A stretch of DNA of 64,000 bases from Pseudomonas sp. S31 (GTDB lineage Bacteria; Pseudomonadota; Gammaproteobacteria; Pseudomonadales; Pseudomonadaceae): positions 62,001 through 126,000 of the forward strand of contig NZ_JACVVE010000009.1 of the NCBI RefSeq assembly GCF_016648105.1, read 5' to 3'. The notes beneath the pieces are model-generated. The model did no database searches, was not told the origin of the DNA, and saw only the letters and a program-made list of their open reading frames with translations. Below, piece after piece: positions 36,420 through 46,388 of the stretch (position 1 is its first letter; each line of letters begins with the position of its first letter). The position numbers and the translations under genes are program-made.

Positions 36420-38981
36420 TCAATACACATCCCGCCGATACCGCCCATCCTCGATCAGCTGTTGCACCGCTTCCTCGCCCAGCAGCCCATGCAGCGCCGC
36501 ATCCACGCCCGCAGCCATGCCCTGCAGGCTGCCACAGACATACACGCAAGCCCCATCGGCCACCCAGCGCTTGAACTCATCGCCGTGCTGCAACAGCACA
36601 TCCTGCACATACACCTTCTCGGCCTGATCCCGGGAAAATGCCAGGTCCAGCCGTGCCAGGTCGCCACTATCGAGCCAGCCCTGCAACTCGGCGCCACACA
36701 GCAGGTCATGCGCCCGGTTGCGTTCGCCGAACAGCAGCCAGTTACGCTGCTCGCCATTGCCGATACGTGCCTTGATCAGGCTGCGCAGGCCGGCCAGGCC
36801 AGTGCCGTTGCCGATCAGGATCATCGGTGCAGAGGTTTCCGGCAGGTGGAACCCGCTGTTGCGACGCAGGCGCAGGCTCAAGGTGCCACCCAGCGGCAGG
36901 TACTCGGTCAGCCAGCCCGAGCCGAGGCCCAGGTGCCCATCAGCGTGGCGCTCCTGGCGCACGATCAGCTCCAGCACGCCATCGCTGGCGATCGAGGCGA
37001 TCGAATACTCGCGGCTGCCGATCGGCACCAGCGCATCGACCAGCGCCTGCGCATGCAGGCCGACCAAATGGTCGCGGCGTATCGGCAACTGGCGGCCGGA
37101 CAGCGCCTGGCCAAGGGTTTCCGCGAGGCCATCGACCTGTACCTTGGTATCGGCATCCAGCGCCAGGCCTGCGAGGAAGGCGCTGATGCGGGGCTGGCCA
37201 TTGAGCGGCAGGATCTCCACCAGGTCGCCGGCCTGCCACTGCGCGGGTTGTTCCGGGCGCAGGCCGAGGAGATAGACCGGTTGCCCCTGGCTACCGGGGT
37301 TGAGGCGTTCGCGGCTTACCAGGCTCCAGTTGCCGAAGCTCGGCGGTTGCCAGGCCGCCACCGGCTGGGCGCCGGTCAGTTGTGCCAGCTCCTGTTGCCA
37401 CTGTTGCAGGGCGGCCTGGTCGGCGTTGTCCACCTCGACCGGGCTGAACGCACTGCTGGCACCGCGTTCGCCGAGCCAGGCCTGCAGGCGTCGGGCGAAA
37501 CCGCAGAAGTGCGGATACTGGCGGTCGCCCAGGGCGAGCAGGGCGTAGCTGAGGTTGTCCAGGGCCCAAGGTTGGCCCAGTACCTTGCGTTCGAAGCCAC
37601 GGGCGCTGTCGGGTGCTTCGCCGTCGCCGAAGGTACTGACCACGAACAAGGCGCGGCGGGCGTGGCGCAGGTCGTCTTCGCCGAGGTCGGCCAGAGCGCG
37701 TACCTGTACCGGCAGGCCAGCGGCCTGCAATTGCCCGGCGCTCTGCCAGGCCAGTTGTTCGGCGAAGCCGCTCTGGCTGGCGAAACCGATCAGCCAGCTG
37801 TCGTCGCTGGCCGCCGTGGCACCCACGCTGCCGCGGGCTGCGCGCACCTGGCGCTTCTTGCGGCGGCGGTCGAGGTAGAGCAGCCAGCCGGTGACGAAGA
37901 ACAGTGGCATGGTCAGGCTGGCAATGGTGACGATGATCCGCCCCGGCAGGCCGAAGTACTCACCCACGTGCAGGGCGTAGACGCTTTGCAGCAGCTGTGC
38001 CTTGAAGGATTTGTCGGTGTAGCGGTCGTGGCTTTTCACCTGGCCGCTGGCCGGGTCGATCACCAGGGTGTTGAAGGCGCGCGGGTGAGCGGCGTCCTCG
38101 AGCAGGTAGAACAGATTGGCCGGCTGGCCGCCGGCCGGTGGCAGGCGCAGGTTGTACATGGCCAGGCCGGGACCTGCGGCATCCTTGAGATTGGCCCAGA
38201 TGGCGTCGTAGTCGACCACCAGCGGCGGTGCGTTCTTGTCGACCTTGGGCGGGCCATGTCGGCCACGGCCTTCACCGCGCTTCTGCTGCCCGGCAGCGGG
38301 TGCGTCGGCCAGCAGCTTGTTCAGGCCCGAACGGTACCACTCATAGGACCAGAACAGCCCGGTGAGGGCGAACAGCAGATAGAACAGCAGGCACCAGGTA
38401 CCCGCCACGGCGTGCAGGTCCCAGTTGAAGGCCCGGCCTTTCTTGGCCCAGTCGAAGGTCAGCCAGGTGCGCCAGTTCAGCGCCTTGCGCGGCCAGCGCA
38501 GGTACAGGCCGGAGAGGCAGAAGAACACCAGCATCAGGGTACAGGCACCGGTGATCTGCCGGCCGGTATCGCCCATGGCGAGGAAGCGGTGCAGGGTCAG
38601 CATCAGGTTGAAGAAGCCTTGCCCAGTTGCCTCGCCCTTGAGCTCGCCGGTGTACGGGTCGGCATAGCGCAGCTCGCCACGGCGTTCGCCCGGCGGTGGG
38701 GTGAAGAAGATCCGTGCGGCATTGCCTTCGCGCACATCGACCCACAACATCGAGACCTTGTCGCCTTGCTCGGCTTCGACCCGACGCACCAGCTCAGCGG
38801 GCGGCAGCACGCCCTCGGGGCGTACCTCGACCTTGAGCACATCGGCGTTGAACGCGCGCAGCAGTTCTTCCTGGAACGAGTAGAGCGCCCCGGTGATGCC
38901 CATCAAGGCCAGCACCAGGCCAGCGGTGATGCCAAAGAACCAGTGCAGTTGGAACAGCGTCTTCTTCACCACATCTCTCAC
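36420..38981 (-). CDS. PepSY-domain membrane flavoprotein reductase (probable ferric-siderophore reductase)
   Basis: An 853-residue fusion. Residues about 1-390 are a PepSY-associated TM region ([21 protein letters not shown], several further helices, and a [17 protein letters not shown] segment near the end). A flavodoxin domain follows ([15 protein letters not shown], about 400-540), then an FAD domain ([12 protein letters not shown]) and an NAD(P)H domain ([22 protein letters not shown]), as in sulfite reductase flavoprotein or P450 reductase. It lies downstream of a TonB siderophore receptor on the same strand, suggesting reduction of imported ferric iron at the inner membrane. A hairpin terminator lies between the two. 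Confidence 0.85.
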   Translation of the reverse strand: MRDVVKKTLFQLHWFFGITAGLVLALMGITGALYSFQEELLRAFNADVLKVEVRPEGVLPPAELVRRVEAEQGDKVSMLWVDVREGNAARIFFTPPPGERRGELRYADPYTGELKGEATGQGFFNLMLTLHRFLAMGDTGRQITGACTLMLVFFCLSGLYLRWPRKALNWRTWLTFDWAKKGRAFNWDLHAVAGTWCLLFYLLFALTGLFWSYEWYRSGLNKLLADAPAAGQQKRGEGRGRHGPPKVDKNAPPLVVDYDAIWANLKDAAGPGLAMYNLRLPPAGGQPANLFYLLEDAAHPRAFNTLVIDPASGQVKSHDRYTDKSFKAQLLQSVYALHVGEYFGLPGRIIVTIASLTMPLFFVTGWLLYLDRRRKKRQVRAARGSVGATAASDDSWLIGFASQSGFAEQLAWQSAGQLQAAGLPVQVRALADLGEDDLRHARRALFVVSTFGDGEAPDSARGFERKVLGQPWALDNLSYALLALGDRQYPHFCGFARRLQAWLGERGASSAFSPVEVDNADQAALQQWQQELAQLTGAQPVAAWQPPSFGNWSLVSRERLNPGSQGQPVYLLGLRPEQPAQWQAGDLVEILPLNGQPRISAFLAGLALDADTKVQVDGLAETLGQALSGRQLPIRRDHLVGLHAQALVDALVPIGSREYSIASIASDGVLELIVRQERHADGHLGLGSGWLTEYLPLGGTLSLRLRRNSGFHLPETSAPMILIGNGTGLAGLRSLIKARIGNGEQRNWLLFGERNRAHDLLCGAELQGWLDSGDLARLDLAFSRDQAEKVYVQDVLLQHGDEFKRWVADGACVYVCGSLQGMAAGVDAALHGLLGEEAVQQLIEDGRYRRDVY

Positions 38982-39030
38982 CTTGTATTGCCGCCGCGTT
39001 CTGCGCGGCGTGCATTATGCCTCGATACGC

Positions 39031-39062
39031 AAAAGCCCCGCTCACTGGAATGAACGGGGCTC
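39031..39062 (-). terminator. Terminator after the TonB receptor gene
   Basis: On the minus strand AGCCCCG and CGGGGCT pair (with a flanking three-base TCA/TGA extension) and are followed by TTTT. It would reduce read-through from the receptor into the reductase gene. Confidence 0.8.
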
Positions 39063-39074
39063 GGGGAGGCTGCT

Positions 39075-41315
39075 TTAGAAGTGGAAGTTCGCGCTCATCA
39101 GGGCGGTGCGTCCTGGCGCTACGTGAGCGTAGTGAGGGGCGAACACCTGGTCGAAGTAGCGTTTGTCCGTGAGGTTCTGCACGTTCAGTTGCAGATCGAC
39201 GTTCTTGGTCAGACGATAGGTGGCCATGGCGTCGTAGCGCCAGTACGAGGGCACCTCGACCGAGTTGGCTTCGTCGCCGAAGCGTGAGTCGACGAAAGTG
39301 GCACCGGCCCCGACGGTCAACTGCGGGATGATGTCGTAGGTCGACCAGAAGGTGAAGTTGTTCCGAGGCGTGCTTGGCATGTGGTTGCCTTCGTTGGCCG
39401 CAGTGCTGGTCTTGACGATCTCGCTTTCCATGTAGGTGTAGCCGCCGTAGACCTTCCATTTGCTGGTCAGGTTGCCAGAGTAGGTAAGCTCCACGCCCCG
39501 CACGCGTTGTTCGCCATCCAGAACCTGGTAGGTCGCGTTGTCAGGATCGGTGACCCGGGCATTGGTCTTGTCGGTACGGAACAGAGCGGCGGTCAGCGAC
39601 AGGTTCTCATCGAAGAAGTCCCACTTCGTGCCGATCTCGTAGTTGCGGTTGCGTTCCGGATCCAGATCGCTGTTGTTGGTGGCCAGTTCCAGGCCGCCGT
39701 TACCGCTAGTTTCGCCGGATGGGTTGCTTGAGGTCGACCAGGCAGCATAGATGCTGCCGTTCGGCAATGGCTTGTAGACCACGCCAACCTGGTAGTTCCA
39801 CAGGTGGGCATTGTTCTCGCGAGAGAAATCTCCGGCCACCGAGCCACGACCGCCCGTGCTGTAGCCGCTGGACTTGGTCCGGTAGTCGTCGTAGCGCAGG
39901 CCGAGGTTCAACGACCACTGCTCATTGAACGTCAGGGTGTCGAACACGTAGGCGGCACTGGTTTTGGTGTCAGTGTCGGTAAAGGCCTTGCTGTCGGTGA
40001 TGGTGCCCGACCAGCTGTCGTCCGGCGACGGATCGTGCAGGCTGGTGCAGTCCCCCGAGGCCAGCAGGGCAGGGGTGCAAACGGTGCCGGTGCCGGCGTC
40101 CGAAGTGATCACATAGCCGCGATTGTGGGTGTCGGTGTAGGTGAACTCCAACCCGGTTACCAGGCTGTGCTCGACGAACCCGGTATTGAATTTGGCGCTC
40201 AGGTCGGTCTGGTTGACCCACCCCTTGGATGTCGAGTTGCGGTTTTTGGTCGAGCGGTACACCGTGCCGTTGGCCACGTTGCCCTTGCTGTCATCTGGGT
40301 TGGTGACGATGTAGTCCAGCGTCGAGCGGGACATGCGGAAGCTGTTCGACAACGTCAGGCTATCGTTCAGATCATGTTCGATGCGAATCGTACCGCTGTC
40401 GTTGGTTGTCTTGCGGTAGTCGCGATCATTGAGGCCGTAGAAGTTGTCTCGGTCGACATGCGCGGGGCCGTCGACGTTGTACTTGCTGCGATCGGCGCTT
40501 CGGTTCAGTGGAATGCCGTAGTCGGGCATGTCGTCCGTCTTGAGATGGTAGTAGCCGACGGTCACACGTGTATCGGTGCCCAGACCGAAGGCGAAGGAAG
40601 GGGCGACCCCCCACCGGCTCACATCGACGTCGTCACGCCCTGCGACGTTGGCCTCGTGCTTCATCAGGTTCAGACGAAATGCCGAGGAATCGGTAAGTTG
40701 CTTGTTCAAGTCCAGGGTAGTGCGTTTGGTCTGATCCGAGCCCCAGGTGAAACCACCGTTGTAGCTGTCACCCAGCTTCGCCGATTTGGTCACCAGGTTC
40801 AGACTGCCGCCTGTGGAGCCTGCTCCAGTGAAGGCCGAGCCTGGGCCTTTGCTGACTTCGATGGACTCGACGTTGAAAATCTCGCGGCTTTGCGACGCTA
40901 CATCACGCATGCCATCGACGAAGACATCGCTCTCGGCGTTGAAACCGCGGATGATCGGGCGGTCACCTGCCGGGTTGCCACCTTCACCGGCTCCGAAAGT
41001 GATGCCAGGCGTTGTACGCAGCGCATCCGCCAGGCTGGTAGCTGCGGTATCGCGGATCACCTGCTGGGGAATGACGGTCACGCTCTTAGGCGTTTCGCGC
41101 AGGGGCGCCGTGTATTTCTTCGAACTGGAGACGTCAGTCTTGTAGCTGGTGACGTCCTGAGTCGCGTTGACGCTGGTTGCATCCAGCGATACTACGGAGC
41201 TGTTGTCGGTGTCGGCCGCCAGGGCGATCTGTGTAGATGACGCGGCGGAAATGGCGACTCCGATGGCAGAAGCAATTCGGCGTGGCGAACTCACTGCAGA
41301 TGGTACGTGACTCAT
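39075..41315 (-). CDS. TonB-dependent siderophore receptor, catecholate type (Fiu/PiuA-like)
   Basis: A 746-residue outer-membrane receptor. Signal peptide through about residue 34 (ending QIALAADTD). The plug domain (about 60-170) has ETPKSVTVIPQQVIRD, PIIRGF and VEVSKGP-like IEVSKGPGSAFTG. A 22-strand barrel ends in the aromatic SANFHF. There is no STN domain, so it does not signal to a sigma factor. Divergent from a PiuC-type hydroxylase and followed by a membrane reductase, the arrangement of PiuA/Fiu. A Fur-like box precedes it. Confidence 0.9.
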   Translation of the reverse strand: MSHVPSAVSSPRRIASAIGVAISAASSTQIALAADTDNSSVVSLDATSVNATQDVTSYKTDVSSSKKYTAPLRETPKSVTVIPQQVIRDTAATSLADALRTTPGITFGAGEGGNPAGDRPIIRGFNAESDVFVDGMRDVASQSREIFNVESIEVSKGPGSAFTGAGSTGGSLNLVTKSAKLGDSYNGGFTWGSDQTKRTTLDLNKQLTDSSAFRLNLMKHEANVAGRDDVDVSRWGVAPSFAFGLGTDTRVTVGYYHLKTDDMPDYGIPLNRSADRSKYNVDGPAHVDRDNFYGLNDRDYRKTTNDSGTIRIEHDLNDSLTLSNSFRMSRSTLDYIVTNPDDSKGNVANGTVYRSTKNRNSTSKGWVNQTDLSAKFNTGFVEHSLVTGLEFTYTDTHNRGYVITSDAGTGTVCTPALLASGDCTSLHDPSPDDSWSGTITDSKAFTDTDTKTSAAYVFDTLTFNEQWSLNLGLRYDDYRTKSSGYSTGGRGSVAGDFSRENNAHLWNYQVGVVYKPLPNGSIYAAWSTSSNPSGETSGNGGLELATNNSDLDPERNRNYEIGTKWDFFDENLSLTAALFRTDKTNARVTDPDNATYQVLDGEQRVRGVELTYSGNLTSKWKVYGGYTYMESEIVKTSTAANEGNHMPSTPRNNFTFWSTYDIIPQLTVGAGATFVDSRFGDEANSVEVPSYWRYDAMATYRLTKNVDLQLNVQNLTDKRYFDQVFAPHYAHVAPGRTALMSANFHF

Positions 41316-41376
41316 GGTTGTAGGACCTTCCCCAAGGTGTGAAGGCCGCGGATCTTAATGTAAGCAATTGTGACTA

Positions 41377-41395
41377 ACAATTGAGAGTCATTACC
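41377..41395 (-). promoter_or_regulatory. Fur-like box upstream of the TonB receptor
   Basis: ACAATTGAGAGTCATTACC at 41377-41395 matches 12 of 19 positions of the Fur consensus, with a strong GTCATTA half. It lies 61 bases upstream of the receptor start. Confidence 0.6.
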
Positions 41396-41488
41396 ATTCG
41401 TTAGAAATTTACATTCTTTACAATTTCGGTTTCTGGTTTACATTTGCTGAAACGTGAAACGTCACAAAAGGGCTTGTGCGGTGTAAAA

Positions 41489-41507
41489 GGGAATCAATAT
41501 CATTGGC
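41489..41507 (+). promoter_or_regulatory. Fur-like box upstream of the PiuC-type hydroxylase
   Basis: GGGAATCAATATCATTGGC at 41489-41507 matches 12 of 19 Fur consensus positions, with ATCATT intact. It lies 29 bases before the hydroxylase start, so iron-replete Fur would repress both directions of this divergent region. Confidence 0.6.
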
Positions 41508-41536
41508 CCTTTACATTTCTTCACGGTGCCGCCGCC

Positions 41537-42217
41537 ATGCTGCTTCATATCCCCGGCTTGTTCGACCAAGGCGAGCTCGCCCGTATCCGCGAGGCCCTGG
41601 AGCAAGCCGACTGGGCGGATGGCAAGGTCACCGCTGGCTACCAATCGGCCAAAGCCAAGTACAACCTGCAACTGCCCGAAGGGCACGCGCTGGCCAAGGA
41701 GATCGGCGGCGCACTGATCGAGCGCCTGTGGCGCAACCCGCGCTTCATGTCGGCCGCGCTGCCGCACAAGGTGTTCCCGCCGCTGATCAACTGCTACCGC
41801 GAAGGCGGCAGCTTCGGCTTCCACATCGACAACGCCCTGCGCCAGCCCAAAGGCAGCGTCGAGCGGGTGCGCACCGACCTGTCCTCGACCCTGTTCCTCA
41901 GCGAGCCGGACAGCTACGACGGCGGCGAGCTGGTGATCCAGGACACCTACGGCACCCATCAGGTCAAGCTGGCGGCCGGCGACCTGGTGTTGTACCCCGG
42001 CACCAGCCTGCACAAGGTCAACCCGGTGACCCGTGGTACCCGTCTTGCTGCGTTCTTCTGGACCCAGAGCCTGGTGCGCGAGGACAGCCAGCGGGCGTTG
42101 CTGTTCGAGATGGACAATGCCATCCAGCAACTCACCGCCGACGTGCCGGACCATCCGTCCTTGCTGCAACTGACCGGCACCTACCATAACCTGCTGCGCC
42201 GCTGGGCCGAGGTCTGA
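41537..42217 (+). CDS. piuC: Fe(II)/2-oxoglutarate-dependent PKHD-type hydroxylase PiuC
   Basis: A 226-residue oxygenase of the PKHD group. Iron ligands His96 and Asp98 in GFHIDNA and His159 in SLHKVNP; Arg169 in RGTR is the likely 2-oxoglutarate contact. Its length equals the usual 226. The family is iron-regulated and lies next to PiuA/Fiu receptors, but its substrate is not known. The start at 41537 matches the family; the ribosome-binding site is weak. It is two bases before the Sel1 gene. Confidence 0.92.
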   Translation: MLLHIPGLFDQGELARIREALEQADWADGKVTAGYQSAKAKYNLQLPEGHALAKEIGGALIERLWRNPRFMSAALPHKVFPPLINCYREGGSFGFHIDNALRQPKGSVERVRTDLSSTLFLSEPDSYDGGELVIQDTYGTHQVKLAAGDLVLYPGTSLHKVNPVTRGTRLAAFFWTQSLVREDSQRALLFEMDNAIQQLTADVPDHPSLLQLTGTYHNLLRRWAEV

Positions 42218-42219
42218 CC

Positions 42220-42969
42220 ATGTCCTATCAATTGCGTCGTGAGGAAGTGCTGGATGTCGCTGGCCTGCAGGCGATGCTCGAGCACAGCCCAGGCAAGGCG
42301 GCCCAGGCGATTCTGGCGGCGGCGGGGCAGGGCGTGAGCGAGGCGCAGCTGTTGCTCGGGCAGATTCTGCTCGACGGGCGTGGTATCCAGCAGGACGCCA
42401 GCGTGGCACGGCGTTGGTTCGGCATCGCCGCGCAGGGCGGTAGCGCCATGGCCCACAACATGCTCGGGCGCTGCCTGGAGCATGGCTGGGGAGGCGCGGT
42501 GGACCCGTCCCAGGCCGCCATCCACTATGCGCGAGCGGCAGACGCCGGCCTTGATTGGGGCCTGTACAACCTGGGCAACCTGCTGGCGACCGGGCGTGGG
42601 CTACCGGCCGATCAGGCCCAGGCGCTGAACTGCTACGAAAAGGCCGCGCAGATGGGCCATGCCAAGTCGATGAACCTTTATGGGCGCTACCTGGAGCATG
42701 GCATCGCCACCACGCCGAGCCCGGTGCGCGCGGTGCGCTGGTATCGGCGCTCGGCCGAGGCGGGGGATTTTCGTGGGATGTTCAGCCTGGCGATGGTGCT
42801 GGTCGAGCGGGGTCAGGTGGGCGAGGCTGCGCCCTGGCTGGAGCGAGCCAGGATCGAGGGCAACCTGAACTTCCTGCGGGCTGCGTTGGTGACATTGCAG
42901 GACGCGGGGCCGGTGCTGATGAGCTTTGCCGGGCGTTATGCCGAGGAGATCGAACGGCGCGAGGCCTGA
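42220..42969 (+). CDS. Sel1-repeat (TPR-like) protein
   Basis: A 249-residue soluble protein built of Sel1-like repeats: AQLLLGQILLDGRGIQQD, AHNMLGRCLEHGWGGAVD, GLYNLGNLLATGRGLPAD, SMNLYGRYLEHG and GMFSLAMVLVERG. Such solenoids mediate protein contacts. It lies directly after piuC and is probably co-transcribed under iron control; pseudomonads conserve the pair, and a helper role for receptor or hydroxylase is possible. Confidence 0.85.
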   Translation: MSYQLRREEVLDVAGLQAMLEHSPGKAAQAILAAAGQGVSEAQLLLGQILLDGRGIQQDASVARRWFGIAAQGGSAMAHNMLGRCLEHGWGGAVDPSQAAIHYARAADAGLDWGLYNLGNLLATGRGLPADQAQALNCYEKAAQMGHAKSMNLYGRYLEHGIATTPSPVRAVRWYRRSAEAGDFRGMFSLAMVLVERGQVGEAAPWLERARIEGNLNFLRAALVTLQDAGPVLMSFAGRYAEEIERREA

Positions 42970-42980
42970 TGTTACCTGTG

Positions 42981-43094
42981 CCGGCCTCTTCGCGGGTAAA
43001 CCCGCTCCTACAGGAGCAGTGTTTCCACAGGTACAGTGACTGACCTGAGGAAACACTGCTCCTGTGGGAGCGGGCTTGTCCCGCGAGAGGCCGG
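42981..43094. repeat. Composite REP palindrome, about 114 bases
   Basis: Arms 42981-43032 and 43043-43094 are near-complete reverse complements over 52 bases with a ten-base loop. The outer parts are two different REP variants (CTTCGCGGGTAAACCC on the left, GGGCTTGTCCCGCGAG on the right). The inner part (GGAGCAGTGTTTCC) is a further perfect 14-bp stem. It could form a very long hairpin or cruciform. Confidence 0.85.
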
Positions 43095-43112
43095 TGCAGG
43101 ACGGCACATATG

Positions 43113-43138
43113 GAAACGGGGCCTTTCGGCCCCGTTTC
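43113..43138. terminator. Terminator-like hairpin after the decarboxylase gene
   Basis: GAAACGGGGCC (43113-43123) and GGCCCCGTTTC (43128-43138) pair perfectly around TTTC, directly before the decarboxylase stop codon on the minus strand. No long T run follows. Confidence 0.7.
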
Positions 43139-43141
43139 GCA

Positions 43142-44305
43142 TTACAGGTAGTAAGCCTTCAGCGGCGGGAAGCCGTTGAATTCCACCGCGCTGTAGCTGG
43201 TGGTGTAGGCACCGGTCGACAGCCAGTACAGGCGGTCACCGATGGCCAGGTTCAGCGGCAGGCCGTACTTGTAGTTTTCGTACATGATGTCGGCGCTGTC
43301 GCAGGTCGGGCCGGCGATGACCACTTCTTCGGCCTCGCCTTTCTTTTCGGTCCAGATCGGGAACTTGATGGCTTCGTCCATGGTTTCGATCAGGCCGGAG
43401 AACTTGCCCACGTCGGTGTAGATCCAGCGCTCGACGGCGGTGCGCGACTTGCGGGCGACCAGCACCACTTCGCTGACCAGGATGCCGGCGTTGGCGATCA
43501 GCGAACGGCCGGGTTCGAGGATGATCTCTGGCAGCTCGTCACCGAAGTCTTCCTTGAGGAAGCGGATGATCTCTTCGGCGTAGGTTTCCAGGCTGTTGGT
43601 CCGGGTGATGTAGTTGGCCGGGAAGCCGCCACCCATATTGATCAGCTTGAGCTCGATGCCGTCTTCTTCCTTCAGGCGCTCGAAGATCACTTTGACCTTG
43701 GCGATGGCGGCATCCCAGACGCTGATGTCGCGCTGCTGGGACCCTACGTGGAAGGAGATGCCGTACGGCACCAGGCCCAGGTCGCGGGCGAGGATCAGCA
43801 GGTCCATGGCCATGTCGGTCTGGCAGCCGAACTTGCGCGACAGCGGCCAATCGGCAGTGGTCGAGCCTTCGGTGAGGATACGCACGTACACTTTCGAGCC
43901 CGGCGCGGCCTTGGCGATGTTGCGCAGGTCGGCTTCCGAGTCGGTGGCATACAGGCGCACGCCCTTCTCGTAGAAGTAGCGGATGTCCTTGGACTTCTTG
44001 ATGGTGTTGCCATAGCTGATGCGGTCGGCGCCGACGCCGCGGCTCAGTACTTTGTCCAGCTCGTAGATCGATGCGATGTCGAAGCTCGAACCTTTTTCCT
44101 TGAGCAGGTCGATGATCTCGACGGCAGGGTTGGCCTTGACGGCGTAGTAGACCTTGGCGAACTCGAAACCTGCGCGCAGGTCGTCGTAGGCCTGGCTGAT
44201 CATCTGGGTGTCGATGAGTACGAACGGGGTTTCCTGCTTGTCGGCGAATGCCTTCATTTTCTGGAAGGTGTCACGCGCGAAATAGTCTTCGACCTGGATC
44301 GACAT
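43142..44305 (-). CDS. speC: Ornithine/lysine decarboxylase, alanine-racemase fold (fold type III)
   Basis: A 387-residue PLP enzyme of the eukaryote-like ornithine decarboxylase family, making putrescine (or cadaverine). PLP lysine in YYAVKANP (about residue 46), GGGFPANY, and the catalytic cysteine region GPTCDSADIMYEN near residue 310. MSIQVEDYF at 44305 has GGAG at good spacing and is preferred to 44326. Substrate choice between ornithine and lysine cannot be fixed from sequence. Polyamine use is also suggested by the cluster at 55233-59020. Confidence 0.9.
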   Translation of the reverse strand: MSIQVEDYFARDTFQKMKAFADKQETPFVLIDTQMISQAYDDLRAGFEFAKVYYAVKANPAVEIIDLLKEKGSSFDIASIYELDKVLSRGVGADRISYGNTIKKSKDIRYFYEKGVRLYATDSEADLRNIAKAAPGSKVYVRILTEGSTTADWPLSRKFGCQTDMAMDLLILARDLGLVPYGISFHVGSQQRDISVWDAAIAKVKVIFERLKEEDGIELKLINMGGGFPANYITRTNSLETYAEEIIRFLKEDFGDELPEIILEPGRSLIANAGILVSEVVLVARKSRTAVERWIYTDVGKFSGLIETMDEAIKFPIWTEKKGEAEEVVIAGPTCDSADIMYENYKYGLPLNLAIGDRLYWLSTGAYTTSYSAVEFNGFPPLKAYYL

Positions 44306-44590
44306 GCTCAGGGACTCCATGGGCAAACTGAAAGATTAAGTGGCTGCAAACTGAACGTCCTCCGTATCCCCACTTTGGTTCGCCTACTCAGTACTTGAGC
44401 CGGATGGATCGTTTCCAGCATGGACGTTCGGCGCGCACTTTAGGGCGTGAAGAATGCAGAATCAACAGGCAATCCGGGCGTGTTCGTCGCGGATCGACGA
44501 GCAGCCATTTGAATAACCGACTCATGTGACCGGCTGATGTTCCATCGCAGGTTTCAGGCGTAAAAAATTGTGGAATGGACGCTGTCGACC

Positions 44591-44658
44591 CCTTCGCGGG
44601 TGAACCCGCTCCTACAGGGTTTTGCAGATTTCTGTAGGAGCGGGTTTACCCGCGAAGG
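44591..44658. repeat. REP inverted pair
   Basis: 27-base arms 44591-44617 and 44632-44658 with a single mismatch. Lies in the 500-base gap between the decarboxylase and fecI starts, which otherwise holds only the divergent promoters and a Fur-like box. Confidence 0.88.
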
Positions 44659-44755
44659 CCCTCACGGTGTTCATATTTATGGCCACGTTCAGGCGCCCAT
44701 CGGCACATGAAAAAAATCATGAATTTTTTTGTTACCGACATGCGGATTTGCCGCC

Positions 44756-44774
44756 ATTGATGAGAAACATTACT
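44756..44774 (+). promoter_or_regulatory. Fur-like box upstream of fecI
   Basis: ATTGATGAGAAACATTACT at 44756-44774 matches about 12 of 19 Fur consensus positions, including CATTA. It is 37 bases before the sigma factor start, as expected for an iron-starvation sigma gene. Confidence 0.65.
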
Positions 44775-44811
44775 ATTCGCACCCTCATCTGCCTCCCTGA
44801 CGACTCCTCCC

Positions 44812-45300
44812 GTGGCTGGACACAAAGGCTTTCTCGACCATTACCAAGAGCTGATCGGCACCTGGACGCGCAAGCTGCGCAGTCGTCAGCAGGCCGAGGA
44901 CCTCACCCATGATGCTTTCGTCCGGGTACTGGAAACCTCGCGCGAGCAGGTAGAGCAGCCTCGCGCCTATCTCCATCAGACCGCACGTAATATCGCGGTG
45001 GATGGCTTTCGCCGTGAAGACCGCCGCCAGAGCCTGGAGCGCGAGGCCCTGGACGAAGGCACAGCCGCCAACGGCGACCCAGAAGCCTATGTGCATGCCC
45101 TGGAGCTGGCCGACAGCATCGAGCGTGCCCTGGCCGAGCTGCCGCTGAACTGCCGCCGGGTGTTCATCTGGCAGAAGCTCGAAGGCCTGACCCAGGCCGA
45201 GATCGCCGAGCGCATGGGGTTGTCCAAGAACATGGTCGAAAAGTATATGATCCGCACGCTCCGGCATCTGCGTGAGCACCTGGATGTGTCGGCAAGATGA
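44812..45300 (+). CDS. fecI: Iron-type ECF sigma factor FecI
   Basis: A 162-residue sigma factor. Region 2 has DLTHDAFVRVLE (about residues 27-38) and QPRAYLHQTARNIAVDGFRR; region 4 has LPLNCRRVFIWQKLEGLTQAEIA with SKNMVEKYMIRTLRHLR. It should transcribe the receptor gene at 46389 when released by FecR. The start is taken as GTG at 44812; no strong ribosome-binding site is seen. Its stop overlaps fecR (ATGA). Confidence 0.92.
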   Translation: MAGHKGFLDHYQELIGTWTRKLRSRQQAEDLTHDAFVRVLETSREQVEQPRAYLHQTARNIAVDGFRREDRRQSLEREALDEGTAANGDPEAYVHALELADSIERALAELPLNCRRVFIWQKLEGLTQAEIAERMGLSKNMVEKYMIRTLRHLREHLDVSAR

Positions 45301-46280
45301 GGCAGGAGACCTTTCCCATGAAACAGCACGGTAGCGAAACGGTCCGCGAACAGGCAGCCGAATGGTTCGCCCGCGCGCAGGATGCGCCTGGCGATGCCGC
45401 GCTGCAGGCCCGCTTGCAAGCCTGGCTGGCCGCCGACCCGCTGCATGCTCAGGAGTACCTGCACCTGACTCGGCTCTGGCAGGCGGTCGACCTGGTGCCG
45501 CGCCAGCGCCTCGAAGCGTTGTGCCAGGCCGACCCTGTGCAGCGCTTGCCACGCCGGCGCTTGCTGCACCAGGCGCTGGCGGCCAGTGTCGCGGTGCTGG
45601 CGCTGGGCCTGGGGTGGGGCGCCTGGAAGTACCAGCAGCTCAACCATCAGGATGATTTGCAGACGGCCTTCGGTGAGCGGCGCCAGGTCGAGCTGCCCGA
45701 TGGTTCTCGCCTGGAGCTCAACGGCGCAACCCGGCTGCAGGTCGATTTCAGTGGTGCGCGCCGGCATATCCAGCTGGATGCGGGTGAGGCGATGTTCATC
45801 GTCGCCCACGACAGCAGCCGGCCGTTCGTGGTCGCCACCGCCCAGGGCAGTGTCACCGTGACCGGCACCCGCTTCGATGTGCGGCTCGATCCGGCCGCCA
45901 CCCGCGTGGCGGTCGAGCAGGGTTCGGTCCGGGTCCAGGGCAAGGACGCCTCGCTGGCGCAACTGGGGGCCGGCCAGGGGACGCAGATCGATGCGCAGGG
46001 CGAGGTAGCCGCGCCCTACGCGGTCAACGCGGCCGCGCTGACCGCCTGGCGCCAGGGCAAGCTGGTGTTCGAAAACGCCACGCTGGCCGAGGTCGTAGCC
46101 GAAGCCTCGCGTTATCGTGCCCAGCCACTGCGGGTCGCCCCGGGCAAGGTGGCTCGACTGCGCTTGTCCAGCACCTTCAGCACCGATGACACGGACGCGC
46201 TGTTGCGCGCCTTGCCGAACATCCTGCCGGTGGCCATCAAGGCCCACGAAGATGGTTCCCGCGAAATAATCGCGAAATAG
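45297..46280 (+). CDS. fecR: FecR-type anti-sigma/sigma regulator
   Basis: A 327-residue inner-membrane regulator. Cytoplasmic DUF4880 domain (REQAAEWFARAQ, then LQAWLAADPLHAQEYLHL), one membrane helix near residues 95-113 (ALAASVAVLALGLGWGAW), then the periplasmic FecR domain (ERRQVELPDGSRLELN, VTVTGTRFDVR) and C-terminal contact domain. It passes the signal from the receptor STN domain to FecI. An internal ATG at 45318 is an alternative start. Confidence 0.93.
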   Translation: MRQETFPMKQHGSETVREQAAEWFARAQDAPGDAALQARLQAWLAADPLHAQEYLHLTRLWQAVDLVPRQRLEALCQADPVQRLPRRRLLHQALAASVAVLALGLGWGAWKYQQLNHQDDLQTAFGERRQVELPDGSRLELNGATRLQVDFSGARRHIQLDAGEAMFIVAHDSSRPFVVATAQGSVTVTGTRFDVRLDPAATRVAVEQGSVRVQGKDASLAQLGAGQGTQIDAQGEVAAPYAVNAAALTAWRQGKLVFENATLAEVVAEASRYRAQPLRVAPGKVARLRLSSTFSTDDTDALLRALPNILPVAIKAHEDGSREIIAK

Positions 46281-46388
46281 ATTCAGGTTTTTTTTCGCTC
46301 GTTCGTCTTCCCCGCCAGCTGCAACTGCCAAGCATTTTCATTTGCATGCGGTTGGGTCCATTCCGAATCTTCAGGATGTTTCGACGAC

